DNA of 50,922 nt from an uncultured Alphaproteobacteria bacterium (GCA_902578675.1 CACHDV010000002.1:1-50922); one strand, 5' to 3'; positions 16,580-26,473 are shown, counted from the first letter of the stretch. The notes: generated from the sequence alone by a model not told the origin. Numbers and translations are program-made.

Positions 16580-18261
16580 TCGGGTTTCTCCCAAGCTAAC
16601 GGAGCAACAACTTCGATATCAGAAACGATATCGATAACGACAGGTTGTTTCTCTTTTAAAGCACGTTTGAATGCAGCTTTAATTTCGTCCGGATCTTCGA
16701 CTCTTAAACCAATCGCACCCATGTCTTCAGCAATTTTTGCAAAATTATCCTTACTACGTGGAAACATTTCGTCCACTCTAGCGGTTAATTCGTCATCATA
16801 TAATTTTTTTGTGGTGCGCAGGGCCTGGTTTCCAGAATTATTATTATTGATGACCGTTATTGTTTTTACGTTGCACCTGACCGCCGTTTCAAGTTCTGCC
16901 ATGTGATACCAGAACCCTAGATCTCCAGTAAAGCATACCACAGGTCTTTCTGGCGCTCCGCATTTTGCACCAATAGCAGCCGGGAAAGCCCATCCAAGAT
17001 GACCGGAACTTCGAATATAAGTTTGACTTTTCCTTCGCATCTCGAACATTCCTCCCATCCACATTCCCGAGTGTCCGGTATCTACAACCACAATTGCATT
17101 CTCAGGCATTGCTTCAGATAACTCGTTAACAATTCGTTCTGGTCGAATCGGTACTGCTCCAGAATGATAAACATCTGAGTAATCTTCTTTGTAGCGACTG
17201 CAAATATTCCTCACTTCTTCTAGCCATCTTCCTCGGCTACTGGGTACGGGGACATTAATCTCGGACATTTTTTCTAGACAAACCCTAGCATCACCAACAA
17301 TAGAAACGTCATTTGGATAGTTCCGACCGTTTACAGATGGGTCGATATCAATTTGTATCGTAGCGGTTCCTTTTGGAGGCATTGTCCAAAAATGCGTAGT
17401 CATACCGCCAGCCCTCGTACCAACAAAAATTACAAGATCAGCGCTTGCAACAACTTGATTTGCGCTTCTTCTAGAATATGTGCCAACCACCCCAACTGAT
17501 AATTCATTATCCTCGAGTATAGCGTCCTTTGCCGCCAAAGATGTAGCAACGGGAATTTTCATTGAATCAGCTAATTTATTCAATGCATCATATGCACCAG
17601 ACATCTTAGTGCCTGCTCCTGCAACTATCACTGGACGCTCTGCTAACGCTATTCTATCCACCGCTTTTCGAATTTGATCGGGGTCAGGTTGCGGTCGGTC
17701 TGGTGGGACTTGGCCAAATTGCGGCTCAACAACGCCATCAAAGTTTATTTCTGAATTGTCTATGACCTGACCACTATTTCCAGAAAGTTGAAGGTGAACG
17801 GGGCCGGGACAACCTGTCGTTGCCGCACGGAAAGCTTGTCTAAGCATGTCAGGTAAGCGTTCAGGATCGTCAACTGCGGCATTCAATTTGGTATAGGGTG
17901 CGAAAGCAGGCAGATCATCTACTTCTTGATAAGCCCAACGGTCCCTATGATTGGCTTCCCTGCCGCCTGTCAATGCGATTATGGGTGACTTTGCTAGATG
18001 AGCATCACGAAGACCTGCGCACAAATTTAACGCACCTACGATCTGAGCCATGCAGATTCCAGGTTTTCCAGTCACCCTTGCATAACCATCAGCCATATAT
18101 GCCGCACCAGCCTCAGAGCGCGTATGAATTCTCTTTATTGAAGTCCGTCGTTCAATCTCCCGCAACATCCTTCTCAAGACAGCTGGGAGGAAAAAAACAT
18201 GCGTTACACCATAAGCTTCTAGCATATCTGCTAAAACTGACGCTCCCAATTGTTTTGTCAT
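16576..18261 (-). CDS. ThDP-binding enzyme of the acetolactate synthase / benzoylformate decarboxylase group
   Basis: A 561-residue ThDP enzyme distinct from the one at 1530. The activating Glu50 is in HTRSEAGAAYMADGYARV. The middle domain begins near residue 200 (AERPVIVAGAGT). The cofactor motif reads TGDLGFWYHMAELETA and ends at INNNNS; the usual GDG is GDL here. No FAD- or regulatory-subunit signature is evident, and no ilvN-like gene is adjacent, so biosynthetic acetolactate synthase is unlikely. It is coupled to the 2-hydroxyacid dehydrogenase by a four-base overlap and follows an asparaginase-like gene by about 30 bases. A catabolic 2-oxoacid decarboxylase or carboligase is the best inference. 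Confidence 0.78.
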   Translation of the reverse strand: MTKQLGASVLADMLEAYGVTHVFFLPAVLRRMLREIERRTSIKRIHTRSEAGAAYMADGYARVTGKPGICMAQIVGALNLCAGLRDAHLAKSPIIALTGGREANHRDRWAYQEVDDLPAFAPYTKLNAAVDDPERLPDMLRQAFRAATTGCPGPVHLQLSGNSGQVIDNSEINFDGVVEPQFGQVPPDRPQPDPDQIRKAVDRIALAERPVIVAGAGTKMSGAYDALNKLADSMKIPVATSLAAKDAILEDNELSVGVVGTYSRRSANQVVASADLVIFVGTRAGGMTTHFWTMPPKGTATIQIDIDPSVNGRNYPNDVSIVGDARVCLEKMSEINVPVPSSRGRWLEEVRNICSRYKEDYSDVYHSGAVPIRPERIVNELSEAMPENAIVVVDTGHSGMWMGGMFEMRRKSQTYIRSSGHLGWAFPAAIGAKCGAPERPVVCFTGDLGFWYHMAELETAVRCNVKTITVINNNNSGNQALRTTKKLYDDELTARVDEMFPRSKDNFAKIAEDMGAIGLRVEDPDEIKAAFKRALKEKQPVVIDIVSDIEVVAPLAWEKPE

Positions 18262-18290
18262 TTTATAAGCTCCTAATTAAGGTTTTAATA

Positions 18291-19295
18291 TTAATGAGTG
18301 TCGAAAATGTTCTGAATTTTTTCTGGATCGTTTGAAATAGTTAATGCAAGCATTGCCAGTACACGAGCTTTTTGCGGGTTCAGATTATCAGCCGAAATTA
18401 TCCCTTCACTCACCATTGACTCTCTTCTTAAAACTCGTCCGCTACCCGCCCTTGTGCTGTAAATAATTTTGATATTCTTTTTTATTGCGGAAGTAATTTC
18501 CAAAACTTGATCAGGGGTAGGCAGCCCTGGAGCCAAGCTGGCTATTATAAGTGCTTCCGTCCCTGATTTAATGAAGGCATCAATTGCTGTACCGTTTGCA
18601 CCAGCATAACTTAGCACTATGTCAACCACCGGAAGTTCTTTTATGTTTTCTATATTAAATATAGTGTTACTTGTATGGAGGCGTGTTGGCTTTCTATAAA
18701 GGGCAACCTTGCCATCGGGGTCTGCATAACCGAGCATTCCTATGTCGGGTGTCTGAAAGGTTTCTAGGCGAAGCGTGGAGGTCTTTGTAACCTCTCTCGC
18801 TGCTTGTACTTCTTCGTTAAGAACAACTAAGACACCGTAACCGTGTGCGTCTTTAGAACTAGCCACTCTAACTGCTGATAGTAAATTAGAACCTGCGTCG
18901 GTAGCAAAGCCCGATGAAGGTCTTTGCGCGCCAATAATTACAACGGGTTTATCAGTTTTTACCGTAAGGTTTAAAAAATAGGCTGTTTCTTCTAAAGTTG
19001 CTGTACCGTGAGTTACCACGAAACCATCTAATTCTGTATTTGACGAAGCAATTTCGTTTATTTTAGAGGCTAGTGCCAACCAGTCGGCGGGTACTATGCC
19101 AGAGCTTGAAACTTGCCGGACATCTATTGGTATTATGTCAGCACTGTCTTCTACCTCTGGAAAACGAGAAAGGATTTCACTGACACTCAACCGCGTACCA
19201 AAATCCATATATTCCCAGACATCTAGACTATTGCGGCCAGTGTAGGAAATAGTTCCACCGGTTCCTAAAAATGCAATTTTTGGTTTTTTTGCCAT
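18291..19295 (-). CDS. Asparaginase-family protein with Asp-to-Ala change in the catalytic triad
   Basis: About 334 residues with the type I/II bacterial asparaginase fold. The N-terminal FLGTGGTISYTG carries the nucleophile Thr. The second signature reads THGTATLEETAYFL where active enzymes have HGTDTxEET, so the triad Asp (around residue 99) is Ala. The triad Lys (EVTKTSTLRLETF) is present. The start is ATG 19295, with AAGGGG eight bases upstream. No signal peptide is seen, so it is likely cytoplasmic. It heads the minus-strand run with the ThDP enzyme, dehydrogenase and ROK kinase. It may act on a different amide or lactam, or be weakly active. Confidence 0.85.
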   Translation of the reverse strand: MAKKPKIAFLGTGGTISYTGRNSLDVWEYMDFGTRLSVSEILSRFPEVEDSADIIPIDVRQVSSSGIVPADWLALASKINEIASSNTELDGFVVTHGTATLEETAYFLNLTVKTDKPVVIIGAQRPSSGFATDAGSNLLSAVRVASSKDAHGYGVLVVLNEEVQAAREVTKTSTLRLETFQTPDIGMLGYADPDGKVALYRKPTRLHTSNTIFNIENIKELPVVDIVLSYAGANGTAIDAFIKSGTEALIIASLAPGLPTPDQVLEITSAIKKNIKIIYSTRAGSGRVLRRESMVSEGIISADNLNPQKARVLAMLALTISNDPEKIQNIFDTH

Positions 19296-19403
19296 CAACT
19301 AGACCCCTTACAAATGTCATTTGGCTTTTACGGTTTCACCATTTTCAATAATCAACAAGATAAAATATCGTGTTATACATATCTGATGTGCTAAATTTTC
19401 TTA

Positions 19404-19922
19404 ATGCTTAGAATTGTATCTTTAATAGATAAACTCTCTTTAGTTGTTGGTGCAAGCGCAGCGACGTTAGTCCTGCCGCTTGGTCTCATTATGACTTATG
19501 AGGCTTTAGCGCGCTTTTTACTTAATTTGCCGACATTTTGGGCGTACGAGCTAAGTTATATGATTACTGGAGCGCATTTTGCCCTTGGTATTGCGCTAGT
19601 AACCCGAAATTCGGAGCATATTCGAATTGATTTCCTCTATTCTCGTATGCCCGAGCTTTGCAAAGAAATTATTGATTTCGTCATTCTATTTTTTTGTATG
19701 ACCCCGCTAGTTATATGCACGTCAGTAGAGCTGGTAGCATACGCTTGGAATACCTGGCTAATAAATGAAGTATCTGGTGAATCTGGATGGAATCCTGTTA
19801 TTTGGCCAGTAAAGACAGCAATAGCTATTGGTTTTAGTGTATTTGCCATTCAGTTGATCGCGGAGGTTATTAAAACAGGAAGTCGTATTCTATCCCTTAT
19901 CTTTGGGGAGAAACGAGGTTAG
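19404..19922 (+). CDS. TRAP transporter small permease (DctQ family)
   Basis: A 172-residue membrane protein with four hydrophobic segments (about residues 15-35, 45-68, 90-112 and 132-155). The motif around ARFLLNLPTFWAYELSY is the DctQ hallmark: an aromatic/Pro-rich W-x-[EY]-E-x-[SA] segment. DctQ joins DctM and a periplasmic DctP binding protein for Na+-driven uptake of organic acids. Its stop codon is immediately followed by the dctM ATG. No dctP-type gene occurs in the window. It is divergent from the asparaginase-like gene with about 108 bases between starts. Confidence 0.88.
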   Translation: MLRIVSLIDKLSLVVGASAATLVLPLGLIMTYEALARFLLNLPTFWAYELSYMITGAHFALGIALVTRNSEHIRIDFLYSRMPELCKEIIDFVILFFCMTPLVICTSVELVAYAWNTWLINEVSGESGWNPVIWPVKTAIAIGFSVFAIQLIAEVIKTGSRILSLIFGEKRG

Positions 19923-21236
19923 ATGACTGACATAGTTACGTGGATGTTTCCTGTTTTGCTTACACTAATCTTTCTGGGTGTCCCCATAGCATTTGCACTT
20001 ATGTCGACAGCATTTTTGTTTGGCATATTTCGCTTTGGAGAAAACCTTTTCTTTGTTTTTCTGCATAAAATTGATGACATCACAGGTGCGTCGATTCTAG
20101 CAGCCGTTCCACTTTTTGTGTTCATGGGAGCGATGTTAGAAAAATCTGGAACGGCCGAAAAACTTTTTGAAGCGATACACCTCTGGACACATCGTTTGCC
20201 GGGTGGCTTGGCGGTAGGCACCATATTAATGTGTGTCATCTTCGCTGCTTGTAGCGGTGTTATCGGGGCAACGGAGACTGTAGTCGGGCTTTTAGCAACC
20301 CCTGTCATGCTTCGGCATGGATATGATAAAGCGCTGATTTCTGGGACAATTACGGCGGGTGGATCCTTAGGAGCGATCATTCCTCCCTCGGTTGTTGTAA
20401 TAATTTTGGCAGCGGTATCGGAAATGTCGCTCGGTGATATGTTCATAGGAATGTTTATTCCGGGGCTTTTGATGGCCGGCCTCTATATACTTTACATTAT
20501 AATAACTTGCACACTCAATCCTGAGGCTGGTCCAAAAATACTCCATCCCGATAACACCCTAAGTTTTCATGACAAACTTAGGGTGACGGCCAAAGCGCTT
20601 TTGCCGCCTTTAATACTTATAATTGTGGTATTAGGTAGTATTATGATTGGTGTTGCCGTTCCTACAGAGGCGGCGGCTGTTGGGGCTATAGGTACTATAG
20701 CGATGACAGTATGTTACAAAACATTCACGCTGTCTGTTATGTTTGATGCAATGATCAAGACACTTTCTGTTACCGCAATGATACTGACGATTGTTGTCGG
20801 TGGCACTATGTTTGCAAGCGTTTTTTTATCATCTGGCGGTTTTGACGCCGTTCGTGGGATCTTGGAATTTTGGGATTTAGGTAAGTGGGGAACCTTAATC
20901 CTTATTTTAACGCTGGTTTTTTTTGCAGGTTTCGTTCTAGATGGTCTCTCGATAATCTTAATAATCGTTCCAATAGGGTTTCCTATCATTCAGAATTTTG
21001 GTTTCGACCCAATCTGGTTTGCCGTTTTGTTTTTAGTTGTTAAACAGACTAGCTACTTGACGCCGCCAATGGCAGGGGCAATTTTTTACTTTCGCGCAAT
21101 AGCGCCACCTCAAATTGGTCTAATGCATATGTACAAAGGGGTTGTACCTTTTATCATTTTGGATCTGATAGTCTTAGTACTCGTAATGATATTTCCTAGT
21201 TTGGCGCTGTGGCTGCCAGCAAAAATATTAGGCTAA
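19923..21236 (+). CDS. TRAP transporter large permease (DctM family)
   Basis: A 437-residue inner-membrane protein with about 12 hydrophobic helices. Family-specific segments include LGVPIAFAL near the start, VPLFVFMGAMLEKSG, GGSLGAIIPPSVVVII, and PVGFP-like IVPIGFPIIQNFGFDPIWFAVL. The C-terminal TPPMAGAIFYFRAI region is typical of the substrate-translocating subunit. Its ATG follows the dctQ stop directly, so the two are co-translated. The periplasmic binding protein that sets specificity is missing from this locus. The neighbouring enzymes suggest an organic acid or amino-acid derivative as cargo, but that is inference. Confidence 0.92.
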   Translation: MTDIVTWMFPVLLTLIFLGVPIAFALMSTAFLFGIFRFGENLFFVFLHKIDDITGASILAAVPLFVFMGAMLEKSGTAEKLFEAIHLWTHRLPGGLAVGTILMCVIFAACSGVIGATETVVGLLATPVMLRHGYDKALISGTITAGGSLGAIIPPSVVVIILAAVSEMSLGDMFIGMFIPGLLMAGLYILYIIITCTLNPEAGPKILHPDNTLSFHDKLRVTAKALLPPLILIIVVLGSIMIGVAVPTEAAAVGAIGTIAMTVCYKTFTLSVMFDAMIKTLSVTAMILTIVVGGTMFASVFLSSGGFDAVRGILEFWDLGKWGTLILILTLVFFAGFVLDGLSIILIIVPIGFPIIQNFGFDPIWFAVLFLVVKQTSYLTPPMAGAIFYFRAIAPPQIGLMHMYKGVVPFIILDLIVLVLVMIFPSLALWLPAKILG

Positions 21237-21250
21237 AAGAAGTAATTTTT

Positions 21251-22453
21251 ATGAGAAATAACCCCTTGCATTTGTTCAAAAACCCCGGCTTTCTTCGAGT
21301 ATGGGGATTAGGGTTTTTAGGAAATACAATGCGGTGGTTAGAGACACTAGCAATTGGCATTTTTGTCTATGAAGTAACCACGTCCGCTTTATTGGTGGCA
21401 CTAATGACTATAGCTCGCCAGCTTCCATTGGCGCTTTTTGGCAGTTTCATTGGGCCTTTCGCCGAACGGTTCAATAGGAAGCACCTTTTAGTGCTTGGTT
21501 CTAGCGTCATGACAGTCTCAGTTTCTTGCCTCGCTTTGTTTGCTTACTTCTCTTTCTTGGAAATATGGCACATAGCGATCCTAGTATTTATCAATGGGAC
21601 TTGTTGGACGCTTGATTATCCGGTTCGTAGAACATTGGTTGGTGAATTTTCAGGACCTGAAAAAATGGGCGCTGGTATCTCATTGGATTCTGCCACCACA
21701 AACGTGACGCGAATGCTCGGACCATTTTTAGGTGGCGTGACTTACGGCTTTTTGGGTTTAGAAGGTGCATTCATTATTTCGGCAGTGTCGCATTTCATAT
21801 GTATTTGTATCGCCTGTTCTCTCGTGTTTGAATTTAAACCGCTGAACCAAAAGGCCGAGTCATATTTCTTGTTGCTTAAAGAAGGTTTGAGTATAGTCAA
21901 AAAATCTCCGCAATTAATAGGCGTGTACTTAGTTACTGTAATTTTAAATATCTTTGGTTTTCCTTACGCGTCTATGGTTCCGGTTTTAGGGCGCGACGTC
22001 TATAAAGTCGAGCCAGTTTTAATTGGCATACTCTCTGCCGCGGAAGGTGCGGGAGCTTTCGTAGGGGCTCTTGTTGTTGCTTTTTTGATAAGACCAAGTT
22101 GGTTTAATAAAGTTTACACTATCGGGGCTTTAACGTTTATTTCCGGCATATTTTGTCTATCCTTTGTAGATAAGTATTTTTTAGGTGTTTCAATTTTGTG
22201 GGTGGCGGGGTTAGGCATGGCGGGGTTTGGCGCGATGCAAAGCACACTGGTCCTTACTTTAGCTCCTAAAAATGCTAGAAGTCGGCTGATGGGTGTGTTG
22301 TCCGTATGCATCGGTTGCGCGCCGATAGGATTATTAAACTTAGGTATATTAGCGGATTTATTTGGAGCTCAGATTGCTTTAACAATTATTTCATCTGCTG
22401 GGCTTGCTGCTCTCGTTCTGACTATTATATGTATTCCACAATTAAGACGGTGA
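21251..22453 (+). CDS. MFS transporter, enterobactin-exporter-like (MFS_3)
   Basis: About 400 residues with some 11-12 membrane helices. The N-terminus (NPGFLRVWGLGFLGNTMRWL) and the GSFIGPFAERFNRKHLLV loop between helices 2 and 3 match the EntS/MFS_3 group of major facilitator exporters. TDxP-like YPVRRTLVGEFSG is also typical. The start is taken at ATG 21251, 14 bases after the dctM stop, with AAAGAAG upstream; the longer frame from 21209 would overlap dctM. Cargo is unknown. Probably transcribed with dctQM. Confidence 0.85.
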   Translation: MRNNPLHLFKNPGFLRVWGLGFLGNTMRWLETLAIGIFVYEVTTSALLVALMTIARQLPLALFGSFIGPFAERFNRKHLLVLGSSVMTVSVSCLALFAYFSFLEIWHIAILVFINGTCWTLDYPVRRTLVGEFSGPEKMGAGISLDSATTNVTRMLGPFLGGVTYGFLGLEGAFIISAVSHFICICIACSLVFEFKPLNQKAESYFLLLKEGLSIVKKSPQLIGVYLVTVILNIFGFPYASMVPVLGRDVYKVEPVLIGILSAAEGAGAFVGALVVAFLIRPSWFNKVYTIGALTFISGIFCLSFVDKYFLGVSILWVAGLGMAGFGAMQSTLVLTLAPKNARSRLMGVLSVCIGCAPIGLLNLGILADLFGAQIALTIISSAGLAALVLTIICIPQLRR

Positions 22454-22616
22454 CGTTTTTAAAAGTTGATGCCCTGCGGTATTTTTTATTCTAAAAAATC
22501 AAATTTCTATCATTTGTGCAGTTGCATGTTATTACAATATTCAGTAGGCTTGCACGACTTAAACACATAATATAGTGTGCTAGACAATTAAATGATCGAA
22601 ATTATGGGGGTAAATA

Positions 22617-23003
22617 ATGCCAGACCGAGCTGCCAGCGTGTGGAATGATGAGCGCCTTGAAAAACTAACAAAGTTTTGGGAGCAGGGGCTTTCTATCACC
22701 CAGATAGGAATAAGGTTAGGTGTGACTAGAAATGCGGTAGTTGGCAAAGTTCATAGAATGGGGCTTCCAAAGCGTCAGTCTCCTATAGTTCGATCTGATA
22801 AGCCTTTTGAGCCTAAGCGCAGAAAGTTGTCCCCCCTTACTTTCGCCAATTGGGATCGTAATAAATGCTCTTGGCCGATAGGAGATCCTCGATCTCCTGA
22901 TTTCAAGTTTTGCGGAGAACCAATTGAAGAGGGGAAACCTTATTGTACCGCGCATTGTAAAATGGCTTACACTACGGTCAATAAGGATGAGCAAGCAGCT
23001 TAG
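22617..23003 (+). CDS. gcrA: GcrA cell-cycle regulator
   Basis: A 128-residue alphaproteobacterial transcription factor that binds sigma-70 RNA polymerase and GANTC sites methylated by CcrM. The N-terminal helix-turn-helix reads WNDERLEKLTKFWEQGLS and VTRNAVVGKVHRMGLPKR. The C-terminal Cys/His cluster CSWPIGDP, FCGEP, YCTAHC is the GcrA signature. GGGGG lies eight bases before the ATG. A candidate promoter is TTGCAC (22550) with TAGTGT 17 bases later. I found no GANTC site in the 163-base upstream gap. The next gene (SDR) starts 32 bases downstream. Confidence 0.95.
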   Translation: MPDRAASVWNDERLEKLTKFWEQGLSITQIGIRLGVTRNAVVGKVHRMGLPKRQSPIVRSDKPFEPKRRKLSPLTFANWDRNKCSWPIGDPRSPDFKFCGEPIEEGKPYCTAHCKMAYTTVNKDEQAA

Positions 23004-23035
23004 TAATTAAGTAAAACGTTAGATATATCCTAAAA

Positions 23036-23812
23036 ATGCGTCTGCAACAAAGAGTTATAATAGTTACTGGTGGGGCATCTGGGATAGGGAAAGCAATAGC
23101 TATTAAGGCTGCATCCGAAGGTGCGAGTGTCATCGTCGCAGATATCTGCGAAAATCCTGTAGAAGGTGGTGAAACGACGATCAACCTAATTAAGAGGGCT
23201 GGGGGTGACGCTTCTTTTAAATTCTGCGATGTGAGTAAGTGGGTAGATGTAGATGCATTGGTTCAGTCCACCGTTGACGCTAAAGGTACTTTAGACGTAA
23301 TGGTGAATAATGCTGCAGCCCACGGTCGTTCAGCTCTTTTAGAAACAACAGAAGAGGAATGGGACGCCGTTATGGCCGTTGGAGCAAAGGGAATGTTTTT
23401 TGGTTGTAAAAGAGCGATACAGCAGATGTTAAGACAAACAGGAAGAGATAACTCTGAGGTTAGAGGGCGTATTATAAATATCTCTTCGCAACATGGTATG
23501 TTGAGGGCTCCCTTTGACTTTGCTTATGGAGTAAGTAAGGCATGCGCCGTTTATATGACAAAACAAATAGCGGGTGATTATGCTAGTGATGGAATAGTAT
23601 GCAATGCAGTGGCGCCAGGTAAAATAATCACTGGAAGAAAAGGAGCTCCAATTACCCCTGAAGCAATTTCATATAGTCGCGCACGTACGCCATGGCCCAG
23701 ACTAGGGAAACCAGAAGATGTTGCCTCCGCCGTGGTATTTCTGGCAAGTGATGAGGCCTCGTTCATTACAGGAGAAAACCTGATGGTCGACGGTGGTTGG
23801 ATGGCGTCATAA
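23036..23812 (+). CDS. Short-chain dehydrogenase/reductase (canonical active site)
   Basis: A 258-residue classical SDR. The cofactor motif is VTGGASGIGKAIA, followed by VNNAAAHGRS, the catalytic Ser in INISSQHG, and the Tyr-x3-Lys in YGVSKACAVYM. The C-terminal GENLMVDGGW is standard. Contrast this with the SDR relative at 8890, which lacks the Tyr and Lys. Asp in IVADIC after the second strand suggests NAD(H) preference. The substrate is unknown. It is followed 15 bases later by pepN. Confidence 0.9.
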   Translation: MRLQQRVIIVTGGASGIGKAIAIKAASEGASVIVADICENPVEGGETTINLIKRAGGDASFKFCDVSKWVDVDALVQSTVDAKGTLDVMVNNAAAHGRSALLETTEEEWDAVMAVGAKGMFFGCKRAIQQMLRQTGRDNSEVRGRIINISSQHGMLRAPFDFAYGVSKACAVYMTKQIAGDYASDGIVCNAVAPGKIITGRKGAPITPEAISYSRARTPWPRLGKPEDVASAVVFLASDEASFITGENLMVDGGWMAS

Positions 23813-23827
23813 AAGGAAAAATCAATT

Positions 23828-26473
23828 TTGCAAAAAGAAGTTATAAAACTATCTGAGTATAAGCCCCCACCGTATACAATAGAAACAATAGATTTAAAAT
23901 TTGAGTTATCAGCCACAAAAACAGTTGTTACAACGAAAATCATTGGCCACGGTAATAATCACTTTGAGAATGAAAATTGTCCACTTGAACTGAACGGCGA
24001 ATGTCAGAACCTGATCGGTTTAGAACTTGATGGTGTGGCTCTTTACGAAAATGATTTCGAACTTTTCGATGGGGTTTTAAGACTAGATGTTCCAACTGAA
24101 CGTTTTGAGATTAAAGTTACCAGTGAAATAAATCCGTCAAATAACAAGGCATTAGAGGGCCTCTATCTTTCGGAAGGGATATTCTGTACGCAGTGTGAAC
24201 CTGAGGGGTTTCGGCGCATAACCTTTTTTCCAGACCGACCTGACGTTCTTGCCATCTACACAGCGACCCTTATTGCTAACAAAAGAGATTATCCAATTCT
24301 TCTATCTAACGGAAACTTGCAAGATGCTGGGGATCTAGACGATGAACGTCATTTTATGATTTGGCATGACCCGTTTCCAAAACCTTCTTATCTTTTTGCG
24401 CTTGTTGCTGGAAAGCTGGATTGTCTTGAAGATACTTTTTTAACTAAGTCGGGTCGTTTTGTGAAATTGCAGATTTTTGTCGAGCCGGGAAATAAACACA
24501 AATGCCACTTCGCAATGGAATGCTTGAAAAAAGCGATGAAATGGGATGAGGATAGGTTCGATCTAGAATATGACCTAGATTTATTTATGATTGTGGCTGT
24601 TAGCCATTTCAATATGGGAGCCATGGAAAATAAAGGACTAAATATTTTTAATAGTCGCTATATCCTGGCCGATAAATTAACAGCTACTGATAAAGATTTT
24701 CAAAGAATTGAGGAAATAATCGCTCACGAGTATTTCCACAATTGGACAGGGAACAGAGTCACATGTAGGGATTGGTTTCAATTGAGCCTTAAAGAGGGGT
24801 TAACTGTCTTTAGAGATCAAGAGTACACGTCTGATATGTATTCTCGTGGCGTCAAGAGAATTCATGATGTTCAATTACTCAAAACAATTCAATTTGCAGA
24901 GGATGCAAGTCCAACCTCGCATCCGGTAAAGCCTAGCTCTTACGTCGAAATTAATAATTTTTATACACCCACAGTTTATGAAAAGGGAGCAGAGGTCATA
25001 CGGTTAATACATACTACTGTTGGGGAGAAAAATTTTCAGAAAGGAATGAAGCTATATATATCAAGGCATGATGGAAAAGCAGCTACATGCGGTGATTTTC
25101 TTCTAGCGATGCAAGATGCCTCGGGCGAAGATTTATCCTTGTTTGAGCATTGGTACACACAGTCGGGAACACCCGAGCTAAATGTTGTAATAAAGCATAT
25201 AGCCAAAAGTAATCATCTGCATGTAACTTTTACTCAGATTAATCGACCGACAGCAGACCAAGCCTCTAAAAAACCGTTGCCTCTCATTATAGAAATTGGA
25301 TTATTGGATCAGCAGGGCAAGCCGTACCCTTTAAAATTTAAAGGAGATATAAGTGAGGTGACTTACTCAAAAAAGCTCTCGCTTAATAAAGAGCAAGCCT
25401 CTTTTACCTTTGAAAATATACAACAACCTGCGATCCCCGCAATTCTTCGTAATTTTTCCAGCCCAGTCAAGCTCTTGAGAATACCACCTAAGGAGGAGCT
25501 TCTGGTGCTAATGCGTTATGAACATGATCCATATGTACGTTGGGATGCAACACAAGTCTATGCGTTTTCCTTGATAAAGGAGATGTTAAGAAACACGGGC
25601 AGCAATAATAATCCTGAGATAGATGGCGCTTATGAAGAAGCGATTAATGAAATTCTTCTGGATGAAAATATAGATAGTGCATTAAAAGCATCATTAATTC
25701 AGATCCCCACAGAGAGAGAAATACTCGAGGAAATCGATGTGATTGACGTGAATGCTATCCATCAATCTAGAGTGAGTTTATGCAAGATATTAGCTAGAAA
25801 ATTAAAATCAACTTTTGAAGATGTTTACGACACAGCAAAAAATGCAAACAATTTAGATGACCTCTCCAATGAAGCTATGGGTAATAGAGCATTAGCGAAT
25901 GCCGCCTTGAAAATACTTGTTCGAAATGAGGATTCGAAATCAATTAAATTAGCTTTCGATCAAGCAGTAAATGCTACTTCAATGACCATGGTCATTGGTG
26001 GTCTAGATGCTTTGAACAACATTGATAAACCTGAACGAAACGAGGCATTAGAACATTTCTACAAAACATGGCTGGAACATCCACTAGAACTTGATAAGTG
26101 GTTTGGATTTTATGCAACATCAATACTGCCGAATACCTATGAAGATGTAGCTTCTTTGATACGCCATCCTAAATTTGACTTAACAAACCCTAATCGAGTG
26201 CGCTCTTTGCTGAGCAATTTTGCCTCCAATAATCCTCTTCATTTTCACAAGGGTGATGGTAGTGGTTACGAGTTGATTTCGAATGCTGTAATTAGTATCG
26301 ATAAATTTAATCCCCAAGTGGCCGCTAGACTGGCACTTCCGTTAACGCGTTGGCAAAAACATAACGACCAACAAAGAAGATTAATGATAAAAAGTCTACA
26401 TAAGATTAAAGCTACGAACCATCTTTCTAATGATGTTGATGAAATTATAAGCAAGGGATTAATTGGAGTGTAA
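23828..26473 (+). CDS. pepN: Aminopeptidase N (M1 family)
   Basis: An 881-residue zinc metallopeptidase that trims N-terminal residues from cytoplasmic peptides. The exopeptidase motif is MGAMENKGLNIF. The zinc site is HEYFHNWTGNRVTCRDWFQL with the third ligand Glu in LKEGLTVFRDQEY. The C-terminal all-helical DUF3458 regions typical of gammaproteobacterial-type PepN follow. The start is TTG with AAGGAAAA upstream. It lies 15 bases after the SDR and five bases before the racemase-family gene, indicating one transcript. Confidence 0.96.
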   Translation: MQKEVIKLSEYKPPPYTIETIDLKFELSATKTVVTTKIIGHGNNHFENENCPLELNGECQNLIGLELDGVALYENDFELFDGVLRLDVPTERFEIKVTSEINPSNNKALEGLYLSEGIFCTQCEPEGFRRITFFPDRPDVLAIYTATLIANKRDYPILLSNGNLQDAGDLDDERHFMIWHDPFPKPSYLFALVAGKLDCLEDTFLTKSGRFVKLQIFVEPGNKHKCHFAMECLKKAMKWDEDRFDLEYDLDLFMIVAVSHFNMGAMENKGLNIFNSRYILADKLTATDKDFQRIEEIIAHEYFHNWTGNRVTCRDWFQLSLKEGLTVFRDQEYTSDMYSRGVKRIHDVQLLKTIQFAEDASPTSHPVKPSSYVEINNFYTPTVYEKGAEVIRLIHTTVGEKNFQKGMKLYISRHDGKAATCGDFLLAMQDASGEDLSLFEHWYTQSGTPELNVVIKHIAKSNHLHVTFTQINRPTADQASKKPLPLIIEIGLLDQQGKPYPLKFKGDISEVTYSKKLSLNKEQASFTFENIQQPAIPAILRNFSSPVKLLRIPPKEELLVLMRYEHDPYVRWDATQVYAFSLIKEMLRNTGSNNNPEIDGAYEEAINEILLDENIDSALKASLIQIPTEREILEEIDVIDVNAIHQSRVSLCKILARKLKSTFEDVYDTAKNANNLDDLSNEAMGNRALANAALKILVRNEDSKSIKLAFDQAVNATSMTMVIGGLDALNNIDKPERNEALEHFYKTWLEHPLELDKWFGFYATSILPNTYEDVASLIRHPKFDLTNPNRVRSLLSNFASNNPLHFHKGDGSGYELISNAVISIDKFNPQVAARLALPLTRWQKHNDQQRRLMIKSLHKIKATNHLSNDVDEIISKGLIGV

